From Cryptomeria japonica (Eukaryota > Streptophyta > Pinopsida > Cupressales > Cupressaceae), in the NCBI RefSeq assembly GCF_030272615.1, contig NC_081408.1, forward strand, positions 763,241,673 to 763,305,672: a stretch of DNA of 64,000 nt, in the 5' to 3' direction. Position 1 is the stretch's first letter. Each line of letters begins with the position of its first letter. Shown piece by piece: positions 44,888 to 58,071 of the stretch. Both the position numbers and the translations under genes were made by a program. The notes under the pieces are model-generated. The model ran no database searches, had not been told where the DNA came from, and saw only the letters and a program-made list of their open reading frames with translations.

Positions 44888-46245
44888 TGATGCCCTCCTA
44901 AATGGACAAGGTTAGTCAATGATAAACAACACAAGAAAACCAGAAAATCATTAGTGTTAGTCAATCAAAAACTAATCTAAACAGGCATATCAAGAGAGAC
45001 ACTAAAAACATGAAAGCATATTTAACTAAAGAAGCAAATATGATGAGGCATCTCCAAATACCTCCTAATATGTGTTTTATCTCCTTCTCCCTTGTTCCTC
45101 TCCTCTCCAAGTTCCAAAATAGTGTAGCTCTCAGCAACTTTTTGCACTATGGATGCTTATGGAGGATTGAGATTGTAATATTGCTCTAAATGTAAAATGA
45201 AAAGCTAATATTAAGCTATTGATGCTAAAATGATTTATTTTAACCAAAATGACAATACATGAGTTTGCTATGCTAAATGCATACAAGTTTTCAGGATCTG
45301 GATTATGAAGAAATGGGCTCTATTTATAGGAAAAATGGAGCAATGGATGGTTGAGATTGAGTAATCTCAACAAGGGTCAGGATTGAATGATTTCAAATCC
45401 ATGTGAGGGATTTCAACCCAATCCCAGGATGACAAGTGTCAATGTGAGATAGGTTGAGAGGGGAGGGAATAAGCATTAAATACTTGACATGACCTTGGGA
45501 TTTAAAGTCAAGGTTGGTTGAATGAATAAACTCTTTATTCAAAGAATAAAGCTTTTATCCAATGGATAAACTCTTGTACAAATGTGAAGTGGATGAAGAT
45601 GGTCAAAACAATAAATGTTTGGGGAGACAAGTTTGAAATAACCATAAATGGTTATGTAAGAGCCATAAATGGTCATGTAAGAGCCATTAGTGGTCTTGGA
45701 AGACTTTGGGGGTTAATTTGTTGAACACACAAAGCATTAAATGTTTTTCAAAGACTTTGGAGTCTTTGAGAAGTGACTCCATTTTGCTTAGGAATGTGAC
45801 AATAATTAGGGGATGGATTAAGCTAATTAGGAAGGGGTTAGAAGAATCTAGAAGGGGATTAGATTTGCAAGTGGATTTGGTGGGTGAGGGAAAATAGGAT
45901 CTTATTAGAAATAAAAATTCATTTATTTCAATAAATGTGTGCAAGTTGCATTTGTAAGAAAATGCAAGTTGGGGGGGGTTTTAAAATGATTTAGATAAAT
46001 GTTAATTTATTTAAAAGAGGAAAAGGGGGATTTTAATTAAATAAATAGATTTTATTCATTTAATTGATTGGAATTTGATTTAATGAATTAATTAAAATAA
46101 ATTGAATAATTTATTTAATTAATAGAAGAATGTTTGGGGATGAATTAATTAAATATTAATTTAATTAACTGATGACTAGTGGATTTTTAATCAAATAAAT
46201 AGCTAATATTTATTTAATTAAGCTAGACAGATTTGTGTGACTACA
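44888..46245 (-). repeat. 3' LTR of the Tat-type element
   Basis: Minus strand starts TGTAGTCACACAAATCTG and ends GGAGGGCATCA. A TATAAATAG box lies at 45320-45328 (minus). Confidence 0.96.
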
Positions 46246-46259
46246 TTTGCCCCTCTTTG
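46246..46259 (-). promoter_or_regulatory. Polypurine tract
   Basis: Minus-strand CAAAGAGGGGCAAA touches the 3' LTR start. The same core precedes the LTRs at 1369 and 60853. Confidence 0.85.
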
Positions 46260-48698
46260 AGACGGTGTGGTTTATCACATCGTTTCAAAGAAAGAAAAAT
46301 AGGTGTGAAGAAATGCCCCATAAAATGTAAATTTAATGGGTGGTATGCCCCCTTGAGAGATGGGCCGAAAAATTTCAAAAAATCGGGCGATCTCTCGAAA
46401 AAGAATGAAAATTGGCAGGGTGATAGAAAAGAAGAAGTTAGTAACGTGGGTGAAAAATAGAAGAAATCAGAGATAAAATGGAGAAACATCAAGCCAGTGA
46501 GTACCCTTAGGTCATGCAAGAGATACCGTGAAAATGTGGTGGTTGTTCTTTCGAGTGATGCTATACAATTGATCAAAATTGGTTGAACAATCTGGTGCAA
46601 TCAGTTGAATTGCCCCGGTCAAGTCAAAGCATGACAGTTGATGCCAGTTGTTTGCTTGGACAAGATAAAGTCTGAGTAAGTGAATCAAAGTGACCTGATT
46701 TGACTTAGGCAATTGATGCAATTGCCCGATGAAGTCAAGGTATATGAAGCAAAAATACTCGTTGAGACTTAGACAATTGATGTAATTGTCCATTAGATTG
46801 TGTTTGATTGGTTGATCAATTGATAGTGTGTGCGGGTGATGGATGGTTGTGGTTAATCATAGCAGCCCCGTTGAGACTAGGCCATTATGATAAATGCCTG
46901 ATGTAGTCTAGGATTACCATAATCGATTACCTGTTGAGACCCGAAGATACTTGATCAAAGTATCTGTTGATAGTCTAGGTGTGTGTGAGTCGATGTATCT
47001 GTGTAGATAGAGTAACTTGCTTGATTGTGTGGATGAATGAGGATGGGAAACACAATCCCTCCTATTAGAGATGGATGGTGATGAACGCGGCTTGATTGGG
47101 CTGATGGGAAACGATGAAGGGTATGTGATGTTGATTATTGAGATGGGGAGGGTTGGGGGGGGTTCGATGTTTAGAAGAAATGGAGGACCTATGACTCATT
47201 CCTATGGAAGAAGAGGAAAATAGAGTATGCATTATTATGACTATGTATGCATGATATGTAGCTATTATGAATGTATGGATGGTTGGAATGCAACGGAATG
47301 CAGTATATACAGATGAGATGGAATGACGATCCATAGTGCTTTATTTTCATCATTGAGATTTAAAATGTTGGAAGAGAATACAAGCGTCTTGACATAATGA
47401 TTCAAGATGACCTGAGTATTCCTTACATGGATTTTATATAGCAAGTTAATACAAATGACTTGATATAAGGGTCAAGTCGACCAGAGTATTGCTTGCGGAA
47501 CAAACAAGGATTATCTCCGTTCATGCATGACTTTGATCGTCCTCCTTGATCTTAGGCTGATCATATCCTGAGACAAGTGCAGACCGTACTAAGAAATAAA
47601 ACCTTTATCCAATTTGGATCGGGAGGAACCAAAGAATGAGCATTGTACCTGCAAACAAACAGTATATACATAAAGAATAAAGAATATGGATCCTTGGTAA
47701 TGTTTCATGCCCATATGGTCGAGGTATACGCTATAGTCAGCAAGCCGTAGTGATCTATGACTGCATTTGGCATAAGATCATGTAGCCTAGTGAACTTCCC
47801 ACATAGACACCATTAGTACATGCCCCAAAACTTCATTGGAAATAATGCGCAAACAATACAAAACAATGCTAAAAGATCCTGATACAGATAAACAAAGGAT
47901 TGTACTCACAAATCAGCCAAGTATTTGATAGCTTAACATAATTTTCTCGTCAAAGAAAACGTCACTTTTGTCTTTGTTTTGATAAGGAAGGATGCATCCT
48001 TGTTTTAAAGATAGTTTCCGATTTGTTGATGTTGATTGTGTGGTTTGATTGATAAATGGTCATCATGTGATTATTTTGTTCAATGTTTGTTTTGTATCTG
48101 TGCGGATGAGTATGTACAATGTGTTGCCATGTTTTTGTTTTGATTTTTTGATGGTTTTTTCGTTGTTTTTGGATTTTGTGAGACATTTTTTAATGTTTTT
48201 GGTTTTTTGCGAGACATTTTTGAATGTTTTTGGAATCTTGCAAGACATGTTTGAATGTTTTTGGAATTTTGCGAGACATGTTCGAATGTTTTTGCCAATG
48301 AATCACCAATAATGTAGAATCCACTTCCATCATCTAGTTTTTTAAGGGTATTGCCCCCAAGTGTAGACATGATTATGAAAAAGTGGGATGCAAGATGCAT
48401 GAAATACTTTCTTTGATTACAGATCAAATAACAAGCCATGGTTAGATGGATGGATGTGTGGATGAATGTGATCGCAACAAGCCTGAAAGATACTGGAGCC
48501 ATTATCTTTACGAGTGGCGCCTGTTTGCCAGGTTTTCACCATCGTACTTACCCAAGGTGCCATCAGAGTGGTTGTTCACCGTTTGGATGCATGATTTTTC
48601 TTTACTTTTGTTTGAATGTTTTTTGTATTTCTTTAGGACATTTTTCCGAATTTTTTTGGTATTTTCTGGTATGCAGGCGAGCCTGATGCTCTGTTCAG
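46260..48698 (-). other. 3' non-coding region of the Tat-type element
   Basis: No gene. It holds imperfect repeats with GCAATTGCCC and GACAATTGATG words (46560-46800) and a four-unit ~36-bp repeat (48172-48292). Long 3' regions with repeats are usual for this lineage. Confidence 0.6.
48172..48292. repeat. ~36-bp tandem repeat
   Basis: Four imperfect units of TTTGCGAGACATGTTTGAATG plus GTTTTTGGAAT. A related single unit lies near 48608-48655. Confidence 0.8.
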
Positions 48699-51600
48699 CT
48701 TAGGTATAAAACCATTTGAGGTGCATGCTATTGATTGGATCTGCGAGCGATTCTCCTTCTGATGTAGCCAACTGATATGCCCTGGACCCGAATACAACAG
48801 TGACAACATATGGGCCTATCCAGTTTGATTCAAACTTGCCCTGATGTTCTCTGTTTGGTTGGTTGCGAGGATTCTCTCGAAGAACAAGATCACCTACCTC
48901 AAATGTACGAGGTCTAACTCAGTGATTGTAGCTTCTGCTCATGCACTGCTGATAGGCTTTGAGATGGTTGTATGTAGCTTGTCGCTTCTCATCTAGTAAC
49001 TCTAAGTCCTGAAGATGGGATACTCTATAGGCTTCATCATCTATTAGATTATGCAAGGAAACCCATAGTGATGGTATCTCCACCTCAATAGGCAAGATAG
49101 CTTCTGCACCATAGACCAATGAATAAGGAGTTGCACCTGTAGGGGTTCGAATGCTAGTTCGATATGCCCATAGCACTGGATTTAGTTGAACATGCCAATC
49201 ATGGTCGGCATCATTGATTGTCTTCTTGAGGATTCTTAATATGTTTTTATTGGATGCTTCGGCCTGACCATTTCCTTGTGGGTAATAGGGAGTGGAAAAG
49301 CGGTGTTGGATATGAAATTTCTCGCAAAGTTCACAGACATCCTGATTTTTGAAAGGAAGACCGTTATCTGTGATGATGGACATGGGCACACCATACCAGC
49401 AGATGATGTAGTTGAGGATGAATGAGGCGATCTGCTTGCCGGTGACTTGGGTAAGTGGAACAGCTTCGATCCACTTTGTGAAATATTTGGTGGTGGTAAT
49501 AATGAATTTATGGCCATTAGATGAAGATGGATGAATCTTACCCACAAGGTCAAGGCCCCATTGACAAAAAGGCCATGGTGTTGTGATTGGTTGCAGTTCC
49601 TGTGCTGGTGCATGTATCAGGTCGCCGTGAACTTGACATTTCTTGCATTTTCTGACAAAGTAGTAGGAATCCTTTTCCATAGATGGCCAATAGTATCCAT
49701 TGTGTAGGAGTTTCTTGGCTAGTGACGGACCACTTGAGTGAGTCCCGCAAATTCCTTCATGGACTTCTTCTAAGGCCTTTGTTATCTCATCTTGTTCCAG
49801 ATATCGAAGGAGAGTACCATCAAGACTGCGTCGGTATAGGGTTTCGGCAATAATGGTATATCGAGCAGTTTGGCGAATGAAGGTTTTACGTTGGTTATTC
49901 GATTGGTTGGGAGGAAGGGTGTGATCGCAGAGATAGGTGTAGAACTCACCATACCAGGGGGATTCAGAACCGACAAGGCGACATATCATTTCGGATTTGG
50001 GGATATCATAAGCGGGAATCCAAAGTTGTTCTACCAAGAACTCGTAGCATGTTGAATTCTGTGGAAGAACTAGGAGAGATGTGATGGTAGCCATAGCATC
50101 AGCAGCTCGATTCTGATCTCTTGGTATCTGCTCAAAAGTGATAGTAGTAAATGATGTTTTTAGATTGTCCACCATTTGCTTATATGGCATGAGTTTATCA
50201 TCCTTGGTCTGATACTCATCGGTTGCTTGTCGAATGACCAGTTGTGAGTTGCCATATACTTGCAGTTCTTGTAATTTCCATTGTACAGCTAGCTTGAGTC
50301 CTGTGATCAAGGCCTCATACTCCGCTATGTTGTTGGTGCATGGAAATGTGAGCCTGTAAGACTTCGGGATGCTGTCACCTTGAGGTGTGATAAACAGAAT
50401 GCATGCCCCTGAGCCATGCCTAGTGTATGAACCATCAAAGTATAGTTTCCATGGTTGTTTTGTTGTGATCATGAATATCTCTTCATCTGGAAAATTGGAA
50501 ATGAGAGGATGATCGCCTATGAGGGGTGCATCAGCCAACTGATCTGCAATAACTTGACCTTTGATAGCTTTACGGTCCACGTACTCAATGTCAAATTCAC
50601 TTAGAATCATCACCCATTTGGCCAAGCAGCCTGTCAGAGCTGCTTTGCTGAGTAAATACTTGAGTGGATCAAACTTTGCAATGAGTTGCACTTTATGTGT
50701 TAATAGATAGTGCCTCAGTTTAGTGGCTGCTAAGATTACTGCTAGGCAAGCTCGCTCGATAGGTGTGTAATTGAGTTCATAGCCCACCAGTGTATGAGAA
50801 ATGTAGTAAACAACACACTCTTTCCCTTCTGTATTATGTTGTGCCAATAGTACACCCAATGCTGTACTTGTTACCGATATATAGAGTAATAACGGTCTAC
50901 TTGGATCTGGTGGGATCAGCAATGGCGTATTCATGAGATAATCTTTAAGTGTCTGAAATGCTTGCTGGCATCGAGCATCCCACTGAAAGTGGATGTTCTT
51001 GTGTAGCAGGTGTGTGAATGGGTGACACTTATCAGCCAATTGTGCAATGAATCTTCGGATGGATTGAAACCGTCCTTGTAATGTCCTTAGCTGACTGATA
51101 TTCTTTGGAGGTGGCATGTCCATGATTGCTTTTACCTTTGCTAGGTCGACCTCAATACCTTTGCTTGAGACAATGTATCCTAGAAGCTTCCCGGAGGTCA
51201 CTCCAAAGACACATTTCTTTGGGTTGAGTCGAACATGGTATTGTTCCAGTCTATCAAAGATTTTACCTAAGATGTGGAGATGTCCTTCTCTGGTAAGTGA
51301 TTTTGCTATTAAGTCATCCACATAATCTTCCATCATAGTATGCATCATGTCATGGAAGATGGTGGTCATTTCTCTTTGATAGGTCGCTCCTGCATTCTTT
51401 AGACCGAAAGGCATTACATTCCAACAATATGTGCCCCATGGATAGGTGAAGGTTGTCTTATGTTGATCTTCCGGTGCGATCTTTATTTGATTGTATCCTG
51501 AAAAGCCATCCATGAGTGAAAGCATGGCATGCCCTGCTGTCAGATCCACTATGATGCCAATATTTGGTAGGGGGAAGTCATCCTTGGGACAGGCCTTATT

Positions 51601-51948
51601 TAGATCTCTGAAGTCAGTACAAATGTGAATGCCCCCTTTAATGTTGGAGATCCATTCTGCATAATCAATTGGTCTAATGAAACCAACATCTAGGAGTTTC
51701 TTGAGTTCTGTTTTGACTAGTACTGCAATCTGAGGATGCATCTTACGAAGCTTTTGCTTGACAGGTTTGGCTTCTTCTGCGACGGTGAGGTGATGCATGA
51801 CTAAATCAGGGTCAAGCCCAAGCATGTCTGCATATGACCATGCGAAGTTGATTTGACGCTTCTGGAAGAACTCTAAAAACTTAGGTTGTTCCTCTGGAGT
51901 GAGAAGAGATGCCAGATGTATGATATGAGGATTTTCAGAAGTACCCAC
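48699..51948 (-). pseudogene. pol (RT, RNase H, aRNase H, integrase) of the Tat-type element
   Basis: A 1,009-codon open stretch, then TGA at 48919 and about 70 more codons (RPRTFEVGDLVLRENPRNQP to KWFYT). Positions counted from 51948: RT about 60-290 with catalytic YVDD at 209-212; a few residues seem missing before GGIHICTDFRDLNKA. A degenerate gypsy RNase H (LLLYISVTSTALGVLLAQ) follows, then archaeal-type RNase H 499-625 (YFDGS, NNIAEYEAL, and GNSQLV where GDS is usual). Integrase has an HHCC finger (CKKCQVHGD), DDE core (GLDLVG, ITDNG, GNGQAEAS) and C-terminal domain. It would copy and integrate the element; stops and probable catalytic losses make it inactive. Confidence 0.93.
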
Positions 51949-51984
51949 ATTGTATTCTTTGGTTTCCTCGATGAGAATAGTTGA

Positions 51985-54201
51985 TCATTCCTGTTGTGCA
52001 TTAGCAGGGAGAATGTCAAACCCTTCATCCTCGGGCGCCTCAGAGAGGTTTTCACCGTTGGATACACTCTTTCTTTTTACTTTTGTTGAATCAAATAGTG
52101 CCACGGTGTGGTTTTCACTGGAAGATCCATGTTTTATTGTTATATTTTTGCAGCTGAAAGGTTTGGCATCCGCCCCAAAGTATGCTGCGCTATTTAGTTC
52201 TATGGCGAATCCAGCTTTGTGATCCCCACTTGGTAGGTTATCCCTTAATTCCAAAAAGTCAATGATGGCCTCATCGTTTTGGAAGAGGTCAAGACATGGG
52301 GGATTTGGTTGGTTCCATTCGATGAGTTCAGGATAGATAATGGGCATTACTTCATCGATTAGGTTAAGTGCGTTAGATGTATCAGTGAGGGTTAAGACGT
52401 TATGGTGAAGGTCGTTAATGGTACTCTCCCTGTTAGAATCAGGCATAGGATGAGACATAGGGTCTGTGGAAGATGTTTTCAGTTCAGGAACCCAAGTAGT
52501 CTTTATATGTGCTTCTCCATAAACAGGGATGTCTTTGTGTGGTGGAGGTAGTGATGTGTGTTCCTCATCTGAAGTGTTAAGCTGTACAGAATCAAATTCC
52601 CACTCATGTGAGTCGGTCTCTAAGTCACTTTCCAGCATCCGATTACTATACCATACTGGGATGTTTTTGGAGTTAAATACTACAGGTGTGATTGGTTGAT
52701 GTCCCTTTGTAGTGATCGGTGCTGCAGGAAGGTCGATGGGGATCAAGGAATCTGATATGGGAAGTATCGGTAGTGTTGACTTAGTGGCTTCTGCTGGAAC
52801 TACTAGTGCCATAGATGTTGTTGCAGGTTCTGATACAGTTGGTGCTGCTAATGGTACTATTGATGTGATGGCTGCTACAGATGGGATTACTGGTTTGATT
52901 GGTATTGTAGGCGGGGGTGTTGGGATTTTGAGCCTCAGTGTGGTAGCTACGATGGTGTTTGATGTTGCTCTGATAATAAAAGGTGCTCTCTTTGCCATAG
53001 GCTGATATAGTGGTTTGCTGGGTTTTCCTTTGAATTTGAGTTTAGGAAAGATCTCTTTTTCAAAGCCTAGGCTTGTATTACCTTTGGGCTTGAATTCTGG
53101 CAGCAGAGGTTCATGTCGTCCTTGTTTGCAATATCCCAAAGCACTCTGACCATCATACCCCATTCTTTGCATAATGAGGAGACCTTTTCCATATTGATCT
53201 ATAGGAAGTTTAACTTGCGGTATATCAGTGGTGATGGGATCTTTATAGATCCATTCTGCTAGGTCCTCATCTTGGGTTTCTTCTTCTTGACTTTTTCCAA
53301 GGATGAAAGGCGTCAAAGCACATGCTAGCGTGATTAGTGGTTGCTGGAGTAACCATTGTGGTTTACCATGTGTTCTAGGAGAAGTGGGCATTTGTCCCAC
53401 ATAAAAGAGTTGACTCAAGTTGTATTCCCCGGGACCTTCCTCTGCTATTTTCATCTTAAGCTTTTCTTGCTTGGGTATAGTGGTGTTTGAACTGGCAAGA
53501 GAGGCTGGACTTATATATGATGTGGAGGTAATGGCTTCTCTATTATTAGGAACGGTAATCTTTGGTTGATGGCTGATATTATGGCAAAACGCAAAGGGAT
53601 TTGCATCGCCCAGGATTGTGATCTCTGCACCGTTATGTGGGAACTTGATACATTGATGGTAGGTAGATGGAACGGCTTGCATGGCATGTATCCAAGGTCT
53701 TCCTAATAATAGATTGTATGGCAGAGGAAGGTCTAGAACCTGATAGATGATGTGCTTTACCACGGGGCCCACTCGGATTGGTAGTACCACAACTCCTTTG
53801 GATGAACGCTTTGCATCGTCATAGGCTTTGATTGTGATCTTCTTGCGAGGATCCACTGATTCTATTGCATATCCCAATGCTGTGACCAACTGTAGTGTAC
53901 AAATGTTCAGGCCTGCTCCATTATCTATCAAGACTCGCTTGATCCTATGCTGATTAATAAATCCTTCGATGTGGAGTGAGGCGTTATGAGGTTGCTGGAA
54001 GGAAGAGTTGTCACTTTCAAAAAAAGTGAGACAAGGCGATGACTTTAGACTTCCAACCATAGCTTGAAATTGGTCTGTATTCAGATTTGCAGGGACTGAC
54101 GCTTCTTGGAGTGCTTGATCCAAGATAGTTTTATGAGATGGCAATAGGCGCAATAGCTCTAAAATGGATATAAGCGCAAGCGTTTTGTCTAATTGTTCCA
54201 C
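51985..54201 (-). pseudogene. Protease and linker region of the Tat-type polyprotein
   Basis: Same frame as gag and pol, bounded by TAA (54235) and TGA (51985). A helical start (ALISILELLRLLPSHKTIL) leads to the aspartic protease with DNGAGLN at about 93-99 (Asn where Ser or Thr is usual) and LLLGRPW at about 164. Next, at about 337-380, is a G-patch-like segment (YGKGLLIMQRMGYDGQSALG, then CKQGR...). A Pro/Thr/Ala-rich disordered linker and an acidic end before RT follow. The apparent start Met is internal; this is part of one polyprotein. Confidence 0.85.
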
Positions 54202-54234
54202 AAGATTGTACTTCTTTGGGATGGAGGTGGTGCC

Positions 54235-55143
54235 TTATGGAGCTTCCTTTATGGTGACCTTGCCACGACGTGTAACAACATTGCAATTTGAGTTGGGATT
54301 TTTGAAGGTTATAGTTGCAACTTGTTCACTGGCATCATACAGATGATTTACAGTGTAATTATACGCAGCCTGTGTATAATCCATGGTATCAGTGCCTCGC
54401 CTGGAAGTGGAAGGACCCCTTTGATCTTGTGATGGAAGTGGATTTTTGAACATCAGATGATCATTATTTGTTGTTTTTGGGTCATGTCCTTCAATTTCAA
54501 TTTCTCCTCGATCAATAAGATCTTGAATGAGATCTTTCAATCGGTGACAATTACTTGTCTTGTGTCCTCTTCCTTGGTGGAACTCATAGTGTTCAGTATC
54601 TCTCCACCATGCCGGTTTGACCTGAGGCTCATAGTTTGATAGTTTAGGTAGAGTGACCAAATTTTGATAAATGAGTTGTCGCAAGACAGTTTCAATGGGT
54701 TCCCCTAAGGGAGTGTATGCGCGTTTCTGTTTTTGTTGACGAGGTCTTGGTTCATCGTGAGATGTGATGTGACCTTGATTGGAAGGAATAGTTGTGTTAT
54801 TTTGAGGTGGAGGATTTTGTCCTGCAAATCGAACCACAGGTTGTGCATTTTGTATAGTCCTGGCATCCACAACCCCATCGTTGACGATATTCTTGTTTTT
54901 GTTCCATAAGCTTGGTTTATCGCTATTGAAGCGCAGGCCAGGACCATCTTTTGGTTCATTAAAGATTTTGATGAGTCCTTTCTTGATGAGTGCCCGTTCA
55001 CATTTCAAACCCTCGGTGATTATATCATTAAAAGAGTCTGTGTCTTTGACATCCAGGTGAAATTCCATTTCTTCATTTAAGTTGGAAATAAATATTTCCA
55101 CTAGTTCTCGTTCAGGTAACTGAAGAGAACGTCTGCTAGACAT
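54235..55143 (-). pseudogene. gag C-terminal half of the Tat-type element
   Basis: Continues gag after the TGA at 55153 in the same frame. End of the gag core (ELVEIFISNLNEEMEFHLDV), Pro/Gln-rich linker, then the Tat-type knuckle region YEFHQGRGHKTSNCHRLKDL, where the first Cys of CxxH appears as Tyr. It ends TRRGKVTIKEAP and TAA (CAA would fit). Confidence 0.88.
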
Positions 55144-55152
55144 TTGGCGCCA

Positions 55153-55977
55153 TCATTGCAGGAATACTGAGAATAGTTCACCTGGTTTTTGTTTGGTGTT
55201 GCATAGATCAGCCATGGTAATGTCGCGTTCAATGTTATGAGAGTAATGAGCGAGGAATTTTTGGATAAGTTCCTCAAATGTTCTAATGCCACCTGGTAAG
55301 CAGGAAAACCATGATGTGGTTGTTCCTCCCAAGCTTTGGGGAAAAAGGTGCATTAGGTATGTGTCTTCATATGCCACTTCAAGACAAGCAGAATGAAATT
55401 CTCGGACATGATCACGGGGATCTCCCTTTCCTCTATATTTTTCAAATTTTGGTGTTTCGAACCCGCGTGGAAAGGGTGGCATATAAAGATTTCTATCAAA
55501 AGGATAGGGACAGATGTCATTGAGTGAGAATTGGTTAGTCTTGACACCACTATGAAGTTGTTGGGCGAGATTCTCGACTTGTTGCCGCAACATCTCCATT
55601 TCATTTGGAGGAGGAGGTGGTGGGTTACCTCGAGGAATGTTATATCTGATGGGATCTCTACCTCTTTCCTCTTCATGGCGACTTTGTCTTTCTAATGCTT
55701 GTCTTAATTGGGCAAGATCAAAGTCAGAGGGGAGTTTTGCTACTTCTTGAGCGAGTCTTAAGAAGTGAGCATCCGCATTGCTCCTGAGTATTTCGTCAAA
55801 AAGTCTGTTAAAGAGAGGGTTATGCTGGGCCCTTTCTATTGTTGCAAGAGTAGGAGTACTTGGGTTTTCATCATTTTTATTGCCTCCAAGTGCTTCTTGA
55901 AATTCATTGAGATTTTCCTCTTCTTCTTCTTCCATTTCTATTTCTCGTTGCCTTGACTGTGATCGGGTTTGAGCCAT
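55153..55977 (-). pseudogene. gag N-terminal half of the Tat-type element
   Basis: I choose the start MAQTRSQSRQREIEMEEEEE at 55977, an internal Met of a longer open frame, because the 35 codons before it look like leader. Acidic region, Pro-rich NPPPPPPNEMEML with a leucine-zipper-like helix, then the gag core (FPRGFETPKFEKYRGKGDPR, LFPQSLGGTTTSWF). It stops at TGA (55153) where CGA would give the usual RWRQMSS junction. Forms the particle shell in an active copy. Confidence 0.9.
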
Positions 55978-58071
55978 TTTGCTTATGAGTCTTTGTTGAA
56001 GTTGAGTGAAAATGATGATGAGTTTTTGATGAAATGAGAGATTGATGGTTGGTGAATTGTGTTGCATGTGGATCTCTAGCACTTTTAAGGTAGATGTAAC
56101 TGAAATTTCTTCTTTGAATTGCTTGTTTGTTTTGATAAGATTTGATGTGATAAGGTGTAGAGCAATCTGAGATGTGTTACAGATTGAACTACCTAGTAAT
56201 GAGAGGATTCACTCATGAACTAGTTTTAACCTGCGTAGATGTGTCTCTTAGGATGAGCTTATCCTAGATGTAGAAACAATCTAAAAAGTGATGTGATGTG
56301 TTTGATTCAAGCAATATCTAAAAAGGAATCTTGGGACAAGAACCTCTTAATGTTTTGAGAGTTGGAACGGATTGATGATGAAATGATGATGTATGAGTAA
56401 GATGATGGATGAAAATGTTTTCAACTTCAATAAAAACTTTGTGTCACAAATGGGACAAACTCTATCTCTTCCCTTTCGAGTGTTGGTGGTATTTCTCGAG
56501 CTGTGTTGTATGTGATACAGACGTTTGGGAAAAAGTTGGGTTTAATCTTACCTCCTTGGTGTTTTGTGATAACTCAGAGCTCTATATTGCATAAAAGCTC
56601 TGCGATTCAATGATTCGGAATCAAATTCGTTTGTTTTGCCTTGAAGGTAGAGATGCATGTGATGCAAAAAGACTCTATGTGAGACAAAGATTTGTCTATT
56701 TATATAGAAGAATTTCCTCCTTTTGATCAAAGCCTTTGAGCTTAATGGTCTTCTTTTCAAGTTGATATTCTAATGACGCTTCTTTTGCAAGATGTGAAGA
56801 ATGGTCATAAAGCTTTGATTCTCTTGTTGTTTGTACTTTGTTTTTGATGTGTTTGGTTGGATGAATACTTTGTTTTGGAAAGTGATTTTCTTTTGGATGT
56901 TTCTTTGACAAGAAAACAAAGCAAGCACACAAACACAAGAATGTTGCCCCCAAAGGCACAAATGAGTATGGGTCTAAATCAACCCAATCCTTGGACTTGT
57001 ATATGACCCTTCCTTTAGATGTATTTTAAGGTGTATTTCCAAAGCTTGAAGTCGGCTCAATTTGTACTTGGTCTTTAAAATGAACACACTTCAAACACTT
57101 TTTATCCCTAAGGTCAAATGGCTAGTTGTGATAAATTTAGCCCACATCTTGATATTTCTTCGACTTTAGTACTACATACCTTATGAATCCTGTCATGGCA
57201 AGTAAGGATGTGATATACTAAGTCTTGCACGAGCATAACAAATAGATGATCCCTATGATGGGGGAGTCACCACTTTTATCAAGCCACAAGTGACCTTTCA
57301 AAAAGCTATGTTTCTACTCAAGGAAATATGTATGGTGAGTATTTTGGGAGCAAAACCATCTATGCTCTTGCACTAAATTATATCTCAAATATCCTCAATC
57401 AATAGAACGGGTGGGATACTACTTAAAGGTGTTTAGTCATGTTCGATGTTTTTGGACATAAGTTCATTCTGCAGTGACTCACTTAAGAGCCTTGTAACTG
57501 GTGGTGGGGCCCATTTGTCCTTTGGCCAGTTACACTGTAGGAACAACTATACCCAAGGCTACAATTTTCGCGCTCACTTGATTTCTATAGAAGCTCGAAG
57601 GATTTACCGCTCGAGATCGTTCCCAAGAGTATCGATCCCTTGGCAGGCCTCTCTTAAAAAGATAAAATTTGAGTGTTACTAACACTTTTCTCTTGCACCT
57701 AGGACCATGAAAGCCAAGGGAGAGGATAGTGTGTGTTAGAGGTAGGACCACTTGACTGACTTTTTGCATAAGTGTGCCAAGCATGAAAGACACTTGTTCT
57801 TTTTAACCCATCATTGCAATGTGATCTAACTATTTGGAGATGTTGCTCCAACAACCATGGTGTTCGTTTTAACTTCAATGGCAAAATGTGTTGTAATCTA
57901 GAAATTTGGAAATCCTGGTCAACAAAATGAAAAACACGTTTTTATGAAGTAAAATCGTTCGCAAAAATCAAAACAAGTGGATTGTGTATTTTATGTGCAC
58001 CAAACTTTGAAGTGTGGATTGTGAATTCTTTAGTTTGATGCAAGGAAATCAAATTTGTTTGTTGATTTTAA

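Noticed and set aside
52712-53005. Plus-strand Gly/Ala/Val-rich 97-codon frame
   Set aside because: Complement of the Thr/Ala/Pro linker of the Tat-type polyprotein.
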